Assembly: GCF_000687475.1 (NCBI RefSeq)
Contig: NC_057319.1
Coordinates: 1,426,001-1,490,000, forward strand
Direction: 5' to 3'
Source of the DNA: Ustilaginoidea virens
Lineage: Eukaryota; Ascomycota; Sordariomycetes; Hypocreales; Clavicipitaceae
DNA length: 64,000 bases
Part shown: positions 23,493 through 33,936 of the stretch, one piece after another
How positions within the stretch are numbered: position 1 is the first letter of the stretch
How the letters are laid out: each line of letters starts with the position of its first letter
Notes under the pieces: generated by a model
The model's database searches: none
The model's input: the letters and a program-made list of their open reading frames with translations, nothing else
What the model was told of the DNA's origin: nothing
Program-made: the position numbers and the translations under genes

Positions 23493-24300
23493 GGACGAGA
23501 GGCGGCGATGAGATGGGTGGTTGAGCGGAGGATATAAAGGCGTGAAGAGAAAGAACCAAGCAAGACTCGATGAAGGAAGGCTGGGCGCTTTGAAACGGCA
23601 TGGCATGGGCTCAAGCCTCACTGCAGCAACCGCCCATCAGGTAGGAGGCAGGTACCTGGTACATACCTAGGTACCTACCTCATGAGACAGGGCCGAGCAT
23701 CTACCTCCTTGGGAGGCAGGTACCTGTAGGTACCTAATCCGATGCCGTAGCATGGATCAATTGCTCCGCGCCAACGTCGCAGCCGCTGTGACCAAGCCAG
23801 CACTGAGAGATGGTTGGACAGGGAGGCGCCTTCCTAACAAGGGGGCCGGGCGCCAGTGGCCATGACATCATGCGCCCAGGTGGCGGCTGGGTGCACAAAG
23901 CGGCCGCCCACTCGTGCCATCAGCTAGGTACCTATGTACCACCTAGCTCATCATGATCCGGCCGTCTTTGTCGTTTGGTTTTCGAAACAACATTGAAACA
24001 AAAAAAAATAAATGAAATAAAAAAGAAAAAAAGAAAAAAAAAAAAAAAAACTAGCGGCACGCGCTAGTTGAAAGAGCTGGCTAATCAATCGTAAGCAAGC
24101 AAGTGAGCCTTGAAGATTTGACTTTCCATCCATATAATCAGCCGGCGTTGCTTCTAGCCTCGTTCCGCCTCGCACCGCCTCTCAACCGGGTCTGTCCCAT
24201 CACCTTCAACTGCCCCAAGCTGACACAGCAGGCAGGAAAAAAAAAAGGAAAAACAAAAAGACTGAAAAGAAATTGAAACAAGGAAAAAAAGAAGCCCACC
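23493..24300. other. Intergenic region with GGTACCT palindromes
   Basis: About 0.8 kb between two same-strand genes. It holds repeated GGTACCT and CCTAGGTACC motifs at about 23641-23735 and 23925-23945 and an A-rich stretch at 24000-24050. The last 60 bases before 24301 are A-rich, as expected for a fungal leader. Confidence 0.55.
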
Positions 24301-25599
24301 ATGCTGGAGTACTTTACCTATAAAACAGTCAGAAAGCACAAGGCCGAAAGAGCCGCCAAGGAAGACGCCGCCAAGGAAGACGAGGCTTCTCGTCTCGCTG
24401 CTGAAACGGGTCGCATTGATGCCAGCCCCTCTCTCCCCAACCACAAACCGCTTCACCAACAACAGGATCCCGATCACGACCGAGAGGTGATCCGCCCCGG
24501 GGATGAGAGCTTTCTCGAGGACCTCATCTCCAAGGATGATGGGCCTGCTCCCCCCTTACCCCCGCGCCTGTACTCACGCGACCTAGACTGGCAGTCAGAC
24601 AACGAAGATGCCGGACCAGCAGCTCCCACCGGCACGGCGGGAAACCCATCATCAAGCGGCACCAAACAAGAAAAGGCCAAAGAAGCCAGCGCCAAGAAAC
24701 AAGGCCGCCTCTCCGCCCTCTTCTCCCGCAACAAACAACACGCGCCCGACTCTCTCATGCCCGACGCGGCGGCCATCAGCCCGGTCGAGCGGGAACAGGA
24801 AAAAAAGGATCTCACAAAGGTGCTCAACCGCCTCAACCTTTCCGTGAAAAACAACAAGGTCATCTCGACCGACTCGTCCGCCGCCCTCGCCAGCTTCACC
24901 AACGTCTTCAAGGATCTGGTCAACGGCGTGCCCACCGCCTACGACGACCTCATGAAGATTGTCGAAGATCGAGATGGCACGCTGGCAAAGGGCTTCGATA
25001 AGCTGCCCAAATCGCTCAAGAAGCTCGTGATGCAGCTCCCAGACAAGATAACGTCCACGCTGGGCCCCGAGCTGCTCGCCGCAGCTGCCGCCAGCCAGGG
25101 CATCAAGGCCGAGACGAGTGGCGGGCTCAAAGGAGCGGCCAAGAAGGTCTTTGTGCCGGCCAACTTGACGCAGCTCGTGACCAAGCCGGGTGCTATCGTC
25201 AGCATGCTGAGGGCCATTGTGGAGGTTTTGAAGACGAGATGGCCCGCTTTTATCGGCATGAATGTCATCTGGGGAGTTGCCCTGTCTCGTGAGTAGTCGC
25301 TTTTGTGTTTGCCCCCCCCCCCCCCCCCTCTCTTCTCTCTTTTTTTTTTTAAGTTTATTTCATTTACATTCTTCCTTCATCATCTCGGCTCTTACGAAGC
25401 ATCGAGTTCTTACTGACACGGGGTGGGTCAAGTGCTTCTCTTCGTCCTCTGGTACTGCCACAAGCGCGGCCGTGAAGTCCGCCTCGAGAGCGAACGCTCC
25501 ATCGATGGCGGCAGCCGCATCGAAGAACTCCCAGACGATCCTGCGCTTCCTGCTCCCGAAGTGACTGCCAAGAATATGCCGACGCTTAGGGATTCATGA
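24301..25599 (+). CDS. Tail-anchored membrane protein, fungal, function unknown
   Basis: Exons are 24301-25288 and 25433-25599; the intron (donor GTGAGT, branch TACTGAC, C-rich stretch inside) gives a phase-correct join and 384 residues. The N-terminal third is charged and low in complexity (Lys/Glu/Ala, Pro-rich patches). From about 160 the protein is helical (EKKDLTKVLNRLNLSVKN, then PTAYDDLMKIVEDRDGTL and LPKSLKKLVMQLPDKITSTL). A single transmembrane segment spans the splice site (about 316-339: FIGMNVIWGVALS joined to LLLFVLWYCH), followed by a basic then acidic C-terminal tail of about 45 residues. The start ATG has the good context CCACCATG. I do not recognise an enzymatic motif. It appears anchored in a membrane with most of its mass on one side. 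Confidence 0.8.
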
Positions 25600-25926
25600 G
25601 CCCGAGAGAATGTCGTTTAATCAAAACGGGACCTCGATCTGAAAGACGTGGAACTTGTTGTAGAATGTGGAGGAAAGGCTGGTAGTCCCTCTTCGGAACG
25701 GGTAGTGATGTGCGAATGACTGGAACCACGGCGCTTTAATTGGGAAGATGAAGTTATTTTGCGTCACTGGCAAGCCTAGAACAGCAGCACCTTGCTTTGT
25801 TCCGTTTCTTCCTTCTCTCCTTCTCTCCCCCCCCCCGAGTTTGCGAATAAATATGAGGAAATGCAACTGGGCATGTTGAAACACATGGCGCAACTTGAGA
25901 GCTGATTACATAGTCTGTTTTATTTT
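25600..25926. other. Short convergent intergenic region
   Basis: Holds the 3' ends of the tail-anchored protein gene and the Bre2 gene. There is a C run at about 25827-25835; I see nothing else. Confidence 0.6.
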
Positions 25927-26446
25927 TTAGTAATCTTGGATCAGCTCTTTTATTTCCTCCCTGCCAGGCGCCGTGGCCACAGCATCGCTCTTCTGTTGCA
26001 CGCCAGTCTTGTCGGTGGCACCACCTCCATCCTGCATCCAGAAATCCACCTCGTCAATGATGTCATATACAATGTCCTCGGCGATCTGCTCCCTATATCG
26101 CCCGTAAAGCCCGCGGAGTCTCGTCCTTCTCGACCCAGCCGTGTCGGCCTCGCCACCCAAGCTTGACTCAGGCTCGTACTCGGGAGGCGGGAACCAGAAA
26201 TCGGGACCAAAGTTGACTTGGGCTGCGCCACCGCGGAATACGCTTACTGCCGGATAGTATCCTAGCATGCCGTCATCGAGACCTTCCCTGGCACCGACCT
26301 GCTGTTGGGGTTTGGAAGCGGGTGGTAGGAAGCCCAGCAGGTTTTCAAACGCCGTGCCTACGAGTTGGCCGTTTTTGTATATCTTGATGCACGAGTTGGG
26401 CAGGGTTCTGAGTGCCGCCAGGGAATGAAGAGGGTTCGGCTTCTCG

Positions 26447-26477
<31 letters not shown>

Positions 26478-27742
26478 TCAACGCGCCCGAGCTCGTCGGC
26501 GACGGGTTCATCAGATCTTCTAGCTCCTTGGTGGTGTGGTATTCGATCTTTTCAAAGTAGGTGTGCGCCTTGAACCGGATGGGCACCCTGTCTCGCACAA
26601 TGTTGGCGGCTTCTGGAGCGGCGGGAACGGCAGCTTCCTGGTCGCAGGCGTCAATGGCCGGGTTATACGTGCCGGACATGATCTTGCGCTGCAGGTCCTC
26701 GGACGGCAGCTGGATCTCCAGCCCGACGACGTCGCCTTCGCGGATGCCGTCCCCCGCGGGGAAGAAGTCCTTTGGTCGGGACATGAAGACTTTTTCGCCG
26801 GCCACGTCGCGGATGCCGTAGCTGTAGGCGTCAAACCCGACGGGTGCATCCAGCGAGGCCTCTCGCCGTGCCCACCCCATGCGCACATGCCTGCCCCCCT
26901 GGGGCTTGGCACCGGGTTCCCTGCTTTCGCGCACACCCTGGGTGATCTTGCACTCCCAATACCACCGTCCTTCCCGCACGGCGACGTTGGCGCGTGCCAT
27001 TCGGAATCCCTTGTCGGTCGTGACGCCGCGACCAGACTTGTCGAAGAAGACGCTGGTGGCGGCGTCCTCGTAGCTCATACGGGGCCCAAACGGCTCGGGT
27101 TCAGTTTGGCGGTAGTACAGGGTGGAAGGGAAGAGAGGGTCGGCGATGCAGTGCGTGTACCTGAAGTTTTTCTTGTTGAAAACGCTATTTGAAGAACAAA
27201 ACAAAAAAAAAAAAATGAAAGGGTTGGTTAGATTTTTTTTTCTTTTTTTTTTGTGTGAGCCCAGTTTACAAGCAGAGACATAGGGAGCCAGCTCACTGGT
27301 CAGACGCCTCGAAGAATTCCACCGCCTGTCCTCGGCAGGACGTAATCTCGTGATGAAAGGTCAGGACTGGGCCTCGAGGAAGCTCAAAGTCCGAGGGCTT
27401 GGGCGGCGCGAGTTTGTACCGCAGGGGCGAGTCGACCTTGTCGACCTCTCTGGGCGCTCGGTAATCCGCCGTGGCAGGGGAGCTATCCCGGCCGCCGGCT
27501 TTAGCCTCTCTCTTTTTCAGACTGTCCTTCTTTATGCGCCCGGATTTGGAGGCCTTGGGCAGCGACACGTCGTCGTGTGGGGGGAGCTCCGACGCGTTGG
27601 CGTCTGGGTTGAGGGGCGAAGGCACAGCGGGGCTGTGGTCGTCTTCAAAGGCGCGTTTCTGCGGGATGAAGGCGAGCGACGCGACGGGCGTGGGCTCTCG
27701 TTTGGGGGGTTCTTCAACCAATCCGATGCCGGGCTCGGCCAT
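25927..27742 (-). CDS. bre2: Bre2/Ash2 SPRY subunit of the COMPASS histone H3K4 methyltransferase
   Basis: Exons are 27297-27742 and 25927-27184; the 112-nt intron (donor GTGAGC, acceptor AATAG) joins ASD to HVFNKKNFRYTHCIADP, which is characteristic of fungal Bre2. The product is 567 residues. The N-terminal 110 residues are disordered and basic. The SPRY domain starts near 190 (TTDKGFRMARANVAVREGRWYWECKI) and continues with HVRMGWARREASLDAPVGFDAYSYGIRD, here quoted only in parts: HVRMGWARREASLDAP and FDAYSYGIRD. It ends near AVSVFRGGAAQVNFGPDFWF. An insert with a polyserine run (coded by TCG triplets, 26445-26475) lies within the domain, as in other Bre2 proteins. The C-terminal helix (EQIAEDIVYDIIDEVDFW) fits the Dpy30-binding motif of Ash2/Bre2. 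It acts in the nucleus with Set1 to di- and trimethylate H3K4. Confidence 0.93.
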
Positions 27743-28343
27743 GGTTGCGTTGTCGGTTGGCGCCTTGGCGGTGTAGATGGACTTTGGTTGTCATAGGAGG
27801 GTTCAGATTCGGGACCACACGAGTGATACGCGACTGACCTGGGCGGCGAACTACTTGGTGGTGGTGGTTGGTGATGGTGGTGGTGGTGGGTCATCGATGG
27901 GTGGTCGGGTGACCCGGAGGGCGATTGAGATTGATGGATCGATAAGATAAGTCGCGCCAAGGACCTACGTGTTGGGCTGGGCTGAGTGTGGGTTCCACTT
28001 GTGCTGCAGCCTGGGAGCCGATGCTGAGAGTACATAAGGTAGGTACCTACCTAAGGTACTATGTATCTGGTACCTTCGTTTCAGGTGGGTGCAGAGAGTA
28101 CGTCTCCATCAAGGTTGGCAGGCGACAAGATTTTGCAATTAAATCTTCATTGCTTTACTGGTCTCCGTAAAGCCAGTTATAGTAAGAAGATTCACCCTCT
28201 TACCTTTCCAAGTCTTGTTGAAAATGCCAAAGGCTGCCCTTTGCGTCACATGAAACCCCGCTGTGCGCTGTTGCAGAAAGTTGTAGTGGATAAGTTGTCT
28301 GCTATCACGCCGATCCCTGTCGACAAGTCTTGGCTTTTCGCAT

Positions 28344-28344
28344 C

Positions 28345-28437
<93 letters not shown>
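28344..28437. repeat. (ATG)n microsatellite, about 31-32 copies
   Basis: Uninterrupted trinucleotide repeat. It is intergenic, roughly 600 bases upstream of the Bre2 start and 1.9 kb upstream of the GATA factor. Confidence 0.97.
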
Positions 28438-30173
28438 TCGAGTACTGCGGAAACCCAGGGCGCCGAGTTGTAGGATCGGGTGTATATTAAAGTGCAGCAA
28501 CCCCGTCGTTCCTTCATCTCCATCCGCTCAGAGGATATTAATTGTCGATGCGGCAAAGCAGCACCACGGCCGCTGGTGTTAATGCCGCTGGTATCGGCAA
28601 CGCCACGAACAGTCAGTCGAAGAGGCTGCCAGATTGCCGCTGAAAAGGGCCATGTTTCAAAATCTGTAGTCAACGGTTGCTGCTGCTGCTGATGGTGTTG
28701 TTGATGTTTCAAGGTAATCGATAATCAAGATGGTTAAGCCAAATAGATTGAAACAGGAAGCCCGGCTGCTGGATTTTTTTTTTTTTCTTTGGCTTTCCGC
28801 AAAACCATCCAAGATTAATCTCTCTCTTTCAATCGCATAGTTGCAACTGGAAAAAGAAGAAGAAGAAGAAGAAGCAGCAGCAAGCAGCAGCAGCAGCAGC
28901 AGCAGCGCATCGTGGATGTTTCTAGGTTGCCAGCTCAGGTTGCGCTTTGCCCGATTCGAACTAGTGCCGCGATGCGATGCGTGATGCGTGATGCGTGCGC
29001 TGCGCTGCGGGGCTATGCAAACCTATCCCAGTGCCCACACGCACGCCCCGGAGTGTTTGGTACTGGCCGCCCAGCCAATAGCAGCGCGGCCAATATAATC
29101 CACAGGCTTTGAAAGGCTCCTCTGCCAGGAGGCTGGATTGGCAAGGGGTCGGGTCGCAGATGACCGAAGATGGCCATCGTGGACCAACTCGGGCTCATCC
29201 ATGGCTTGCCTCCAAGAGCCATCAGACTCTGACCTCGGACTCCAGCACGAGCCATCAACCCAGAGCATCAACCACCGCTTGGGAAAATCTCCCAGCCCTG
29301 TAGGTGGGTGTGATTGCAGCGGACCACTGTTCCGATTGAACCGCCGTCTCACTCCTTTCTGCCTGGAACGCTTGGCTCCGGTCCCTACCTGGCAACTCGC
29401 TTTGGCAATTTCTGTCAGTGCTACACTGTGCTATTGGCTGGCTGGCTGGCTGGCTGGCACCTGCCTCGGACGGCTGGCATCTTCTGCCTGGGACGCGGCT
29501 CAGAAAAAACCACACGCAAATCACATAATCCATCATCAAGGCCAGGCTATTCCTGCAATCCTGACAATCCTGGCGATCCTGGCAATCCTGGCGATCCTGG
29601 CAATCCTCCATCATCGAACCCCCACCCCCCTGTCCGGGCTTCAAGGTGAGTCCCGACTCCCAACGCTGCATCGTTGAGTCCGTTTCTGCTTCCCGCCATC
29701 ATCCTGCCTGCCTCTGCCGATTCACTGTCTTACCACCCTGCTGGCGCCTTCCGTGCCGCTTCTCTTCATGGCGCAACCGAACAGACTTGCAGGCAGGTAA
29801 GAACCCCCCCCCCCCCCCCCTTCCCCCGGGCGTCTTTTTATCCACAGAGTCACCTGCTCCTGCCGTCTTACCATACCTCGTCCGTTTTGTCAGCAAACCA
29901 CGTTTGAGTTTGGCCGGGACTTGAACACCCCGATTTGCCTCAGCAGGACGACTTGCCTTTCCGGCCGCTCTCTCGTCCGCATTCTTCTTGGCTTGACAAA
30001 ATGCCATCGCCTGCCACCTCGTACTCTACAATCACTGCACTGCCACTCCTCTTTTCCCTCTTGATGGAAACGCAAAACACGCTCCTGACTAACGCAGCGG
30101 TTGCCCTCGGGGGGAATGTTTAGTGATCTGCTTTGACAAGCGACAGGGAACAGGAATCCTTTCCGCTGATATC

Positions 30174-30182
30174 TTATCTAAT
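30174..30182 (-). promoter_or_regulatory. Candidate GATA-factor binding site upstream of the GATA repressor gene
   Basis: Reads ATTAGATAA on the minus strand. This matches the general HGATAR consensus and differs by one base from the extended ATCWGATAA site reported for fungal iron-regulatory GATA repressors. It lies 112 bases before the start codon, so autoregulation is possible. It is a short motif and may be chance. Confidence 0.35.
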
Positions 30183-30293
30183 CTCCGGGAGACTGGCAGA
30201 CTGGCATTTCCCGGCATTTCCCATCCCTTCGTCGCCCAGCTTTTCGAGATACGTCATCCTCCAGACCGAGTCCCGTTGCTGCTACATACCTGA

Positions 30294-32158
30294 ATGCTCA
30301 TGAGCGAGGTGTCTCAATCCTCGCTGCCGCCTCTAGGCCCCCAGCGAGACCCAGGTTCGATCAGGACCGCTTTGCCTTCGCGGCCCATGTCGTCCAAGAA
30401 TCGCGACTCAGCGACAAGCAAAGCCTCTTCTGACCAGGACAACCACGCACGCCAAAGGCCCGATGATGGCGTTTCACCGAGATCAACAGCAAGCCCAGTC
30501 GATGATGATGGTGATGATGGTGATGATGATGATGATGATGATAATGATGCAAAGTCCTCAAGAGGGCCAAGCCCTGGCTCAACTGCTGGAGATGTTGCCG
30601 TCAAGCCAAAATCTGGTGCAAGCTCCTCTGCTCAAGGCGGACAGGTTTGCAGGTTTGTCGTCCCAGGCCAAAATTTGACGTGTCAATGAACTTGTTGGCT
30701 GACCCGGGGGGAAACAGCAACTGCGGCACAACTCGCACACCCTTGTGGAGGAGATCACCTCAGGGGGCGACAATCTGCAATGCATGTGGCTTATATCAAA
30801 AGGCTAGGAATACAGCCAGACCCACGAGCCTGAAGAAACCACCAAACGTGGTCTCTACAGGACCTTCACGATCCCCGGCGCCACCTAAATCCGTCGCTTG
30901 CGCCTCCAATCCTGGAACGAGTGCCGACTCTGCCAACTTCGTCTCTGCCGAACAGATGCCAACCGGCACCTGCCCCGGAGGTGGACGCTGTAATGGAACT
31001 GGTGGAGCGGAAGGCTGTAATGGCTGTCCGGCTTTCAACAACCGTGTGTCCAAAACGGCCCTACTTGGCATGATGCAAAGGCAAAAGGCGGGTTGCGGTG
31101 GCCGGGCTGAGAGCGGCAAGGCGGAACCAGTCCCGATTGACGTCAATGCCCTTCAAGCGAGTCAAGGCCAAGATTCTTCCATGGTCATTGCTTGCCAAAA
31201 CTGTGGCACGACCATTACCCCTTTATGGAGGAGAGACGAGAGTGGACATACCATCTGCAATGCTTGCGGTTAGTAGTGCGGTCCCTGGGCCGCCTTGACG
31301 ACACGCATGGGCCTTTCAACCTGCTTCGTTTGCTAACACCTAGATGTAGGGCTTTACTACAAACTACACGGGGTGCATAGACCTGTTACCATGAAAAAGC
31401 CGACAATCAAGCGACGCAAGCGCGTGATTCCGGCGACCCAAGACGAAGAGATGGACGACGTCGGCGGTTCGCCCGAAATGCAGACGGCACGAGATCTGGC
31501 AGAGAGGGGAACAGAAAACGCAGATGGATCAATCAACCTCGGAGTTCGTCGTCGACCAGATCTTTACCCCTCATGTGTCGAACCCGGGCCTCCAAATATT
31601 CACGCGACCGACCGGACTTGTCCATTACCACCATCAGCATCAGGCCTCGCGCCATTTCTCCCAAGCAGCGGATATCCCAAGGTTTCCGGATCCGCCGGCA
31701 AAAATTATGGCCTGCCGCCCATGACCTCCATGACTGCCGTTTCCGAAAGACTGTCCTCAATGTCTCCTGCGTCATTTCTCCCACCGCACAGAAAACGCTC
31801 ATTCTCGGCTACAGATAGCGATGCCGGCAGCGGAATGAATGAAGGCACGAAACGGATATCGTCCATCAAATCCATTCTCAACCCGTCATGCAGAGATGGC
31901 GCGAATGGCGCTGGATGTTCCAATATGGATGTGTACACTTTACCCCCCCTTCGATCTGCCGGGGCCTCATCAAGATCACAGGTAAAGCCTGTATCCCCGG
32001 GAGCAGGCATGGCAAGACAAGGCCAAGATGGAGTGACGCGGAGTGAAAGTGACCGCCTCAGGTCAGAGCGACGGTTGACGTTGCAAAGAGAGGCGGAGCG
32101 GATGAGAGAGGAGCTGGCTGCGAAGGAAAGGGAGTTGCTGGAGTTGGGCAACAGCTAA
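30294..32158 (+). CDS. sreA: Iron-responsive GATA-type transcriptional repressor (SRE/SreA/Urbs1 family)
   Basis: Exons are 30294-30652, 30718-31268 and 31350-32158 (introns of 65 and 81 nt), giving 572 residues. Finger 1 is at 119-143 and finger 2 at 279-303, both C-x2-C-x17-C-x2-C, with [17 protein letters not shown] and [17 protein letters not shown]. Between them lies the diagnostic Cys-rich region C-x5-C-x8-C-x2-C at about 205-224. The basic tails (YQKARN and [15 protein letters not shown]) follow each finger. The C-terminus is a short coiled coil ([17 protein letters not shown]). An acidic run of Asp codons lies at about 70-85. In this family the Cys-rich region senses iron, and under iron sufficiency the protein represses siderophore biosynthesis and iron-uptake genes. 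Both introns fall next to zinc ligands: intron 1 just after Cys119 and intron 2 just after Cys303. Confidence 0.95.
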
Positions 32159-33020
32159 TGCTCGATGCTCAAAAGTCCCGCCTAGGTGGACAGGTGAGTA
32201 CGCCGCCACTACGGCGCATTGGATGGTTGTATTTTTATACCTGCATCGGAAGCTCTGCATTTTCTTTGGCTTTTCACGGAGCAAGGAGTCACTCGACGTT
32301 GAGGGAGTCTGGGAACAAGGGAGCGCTTGAAGACGTGCACTTGAGTCTCTATTCGGGTTATCGGAAATGTAGTATTGGAATGGGTGTCAATACGGCCTGG
32401 GACTAAGGCTGCGGAGGACTGGCAGCCTTGTAGGGAGATTGAGGCAGGAAGCCGAAACGCATCCGTACCACAACGGGAGGTTTCCAAATGAGAGATGAAT
32501 TTAGAGGTCCTTTTTGTTGAAGGAGGAAAAAATGGAAGAAACTAGCCATGAACGAAAGGCCTACATGGCGGTAGAAGTCGAAAAAGAAGAACAGGCCATG
32601 ATACCTGTTGACAAGACGGAAGATTGATAAAAGTATTGACTCATGCAAGGCAAGAGATACCTACAGTAGATACGAGGTAGGTAGGTAGTAAAGGGAGCTT
32701 TGCGGTACATCGAGCGCCGCTGCTCCGAGATCGGATGCACGAAGGGGCTTGATGAGTCCGACCTACATACGTCCGTACCTATCCATACTCCGGAGACACC
32801 ACTTGGATGGGGCTGGAGAATCCATTATCCAGTGGCCAATCGAACGCACTGGAAAGAAAAACTGGGGGTCCACTTCTGTCAAAGGAAGGGCGCAAAATTG
32901 ACATGTACTCCGCAGTAGTATCAGATACCAGATACTAGGGAACGAGTTGGCCAATCGCGGTTGACGCGCTTTGCACCAGCTCTGACCCCTGCAAAAGGCT
33001 GCTCCGTGCAAAGACGGGGT

Positions 33021-33107
33021 CGGCAAGACAGCAGCGGCAAGACAGCAGCTCGGCAAGACAGCAGCTCGGCAAGACAGCAGCTCGGCAAGACAGCAGCTCG
33101 GCTCCCC
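33021..33107. repeat. 16-bp tandem repeat, about 5 copies
   Basis: The unit is GCAAGACAGCAGCTCG; the first copy lacks three bases. The repeat is intergenic. Confidence 0.9.
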
Positions 33108-33825
33108 ATATATGCGTACATAAATACCTAGCCCCGAGGCTGAGCTGTTTCTTTTGCGCTGCGCGGTGACTTTGTTCGCTGAGCAATCTGTTGACCGAGC
33201 TTGTCCTCGTCCCTTTCAGGTACAAGCAAGCAGCATCTCATCTTTCGCAAGGGAGTTAGTTGGTCGTGGTGCGAATCAGGGAACGTGCACTGTGCGGGCA
33301 CGGGCATCCACTCAGCCGCTCACTCTCTGCCTTTCCGTATTTGGCTGCGGCGCGCTTGCCGCAAAGTGTCAGGCAGATTTCCTGACCTTTCCCGCTTGGG
33401 AATGTCCACGAATCAATAAAACCGACGGGCAGACGCCGTCTTCGCATCGAATCCCTCTACTCCGTGAACAAGATCCCGACATTGACCAAGAATCTCCTTT
33501 CCAACTTCGGTTTGTTGACTGTAGTCAGTCATATGTACATAGTAGCAGCGGTACGGAGTACAGCCCACCAACCTTCTGCACAGTGCAACGGCCATTCTCC
33601 AGACTTTATCTATCCAAATCTCAAAACCGAAAGGAACCAGCTTCGAGTCCGACGTGCTCCACGAGCCATGTCCTAGCTGCAGTTCGATCTCTCTCGCCCT
33701 GGCTTATTTTCCTGGTCGATATCGAAGAAGGGGGGATGCACTGGCTTACTGGCCGCGTCTGGGTAATCATAAGTCATCGCGCACGCACTTCTTTGAACCC
33801 TTCGACGTGGCTCGGCCTCCTCTTT

Positions 33826-33883
33826 TTTCTTTTCTTTTCTTTTCTTTTCTTTTCTTTTCTTTTCTTTTCTTTTCTTTTCTTTC
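33826..33883 (+). repeat. TTTTC pentanucleotide tract before a start codon
   Basis: About 11 copies of TTTTC (TCTTTTCTTT...) followed by CTTCTTCTT. Pyrimidine-rich tracts commonly precede fungal transcription starts, so this could be a core promoter or leader element. Confidence 0.85.
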
Positions 33884-33936
33884 TTCTTCTTCTTTTTCTT
33901 CTTTTGGACCCAAATCAACGACTTGTCTAAAACAAC

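Larger units (their letters stand above)
27743..30293. other. 2.5-kb divergent intergenic region between Bre2 and the GATA factor
   Basis: No gene is supported. Features seen: GGTGGT repeats near 27852-27890, GGTACCT motifs at 28036-28075, an (ATG)n microsatellite at about 28344-28437, (GAA)n(GCA)n at about 28855-28907, a CTGG repeat at about 29433-29458, a nine-base repeat of CTGGCGATC/CTGGCAATC at about 29568-29607, and a C run at about 29805-29822. The right part is probably the long leader of the GATA gene. Confidence 0.55.
32159..33936. other. Intergenic and leader region of the homeobox regulator
   Basis: About 1.8 kb with no supportable gene. It contains a TACC/GGTA-rich patch at 32655-32690, a 16-base tandem repeat at about 33021-33107, and a TTTTC pentamer tract at about 33826-33883 that ends about 55 bases before the next start codon. 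Confidence 0.55.

Noticed and set aside
28940..28960. tRNA B-box-like sequence (CCGATTCGAACTAG)
   Set aside because: No matching A box, acceptor stem or cloverleaf could be drawn around it.
33021..33107. CRISPR-like array
   Set aside because: The units are contiguous 16-mers without spacers, in a eukaryotic intergenic region.
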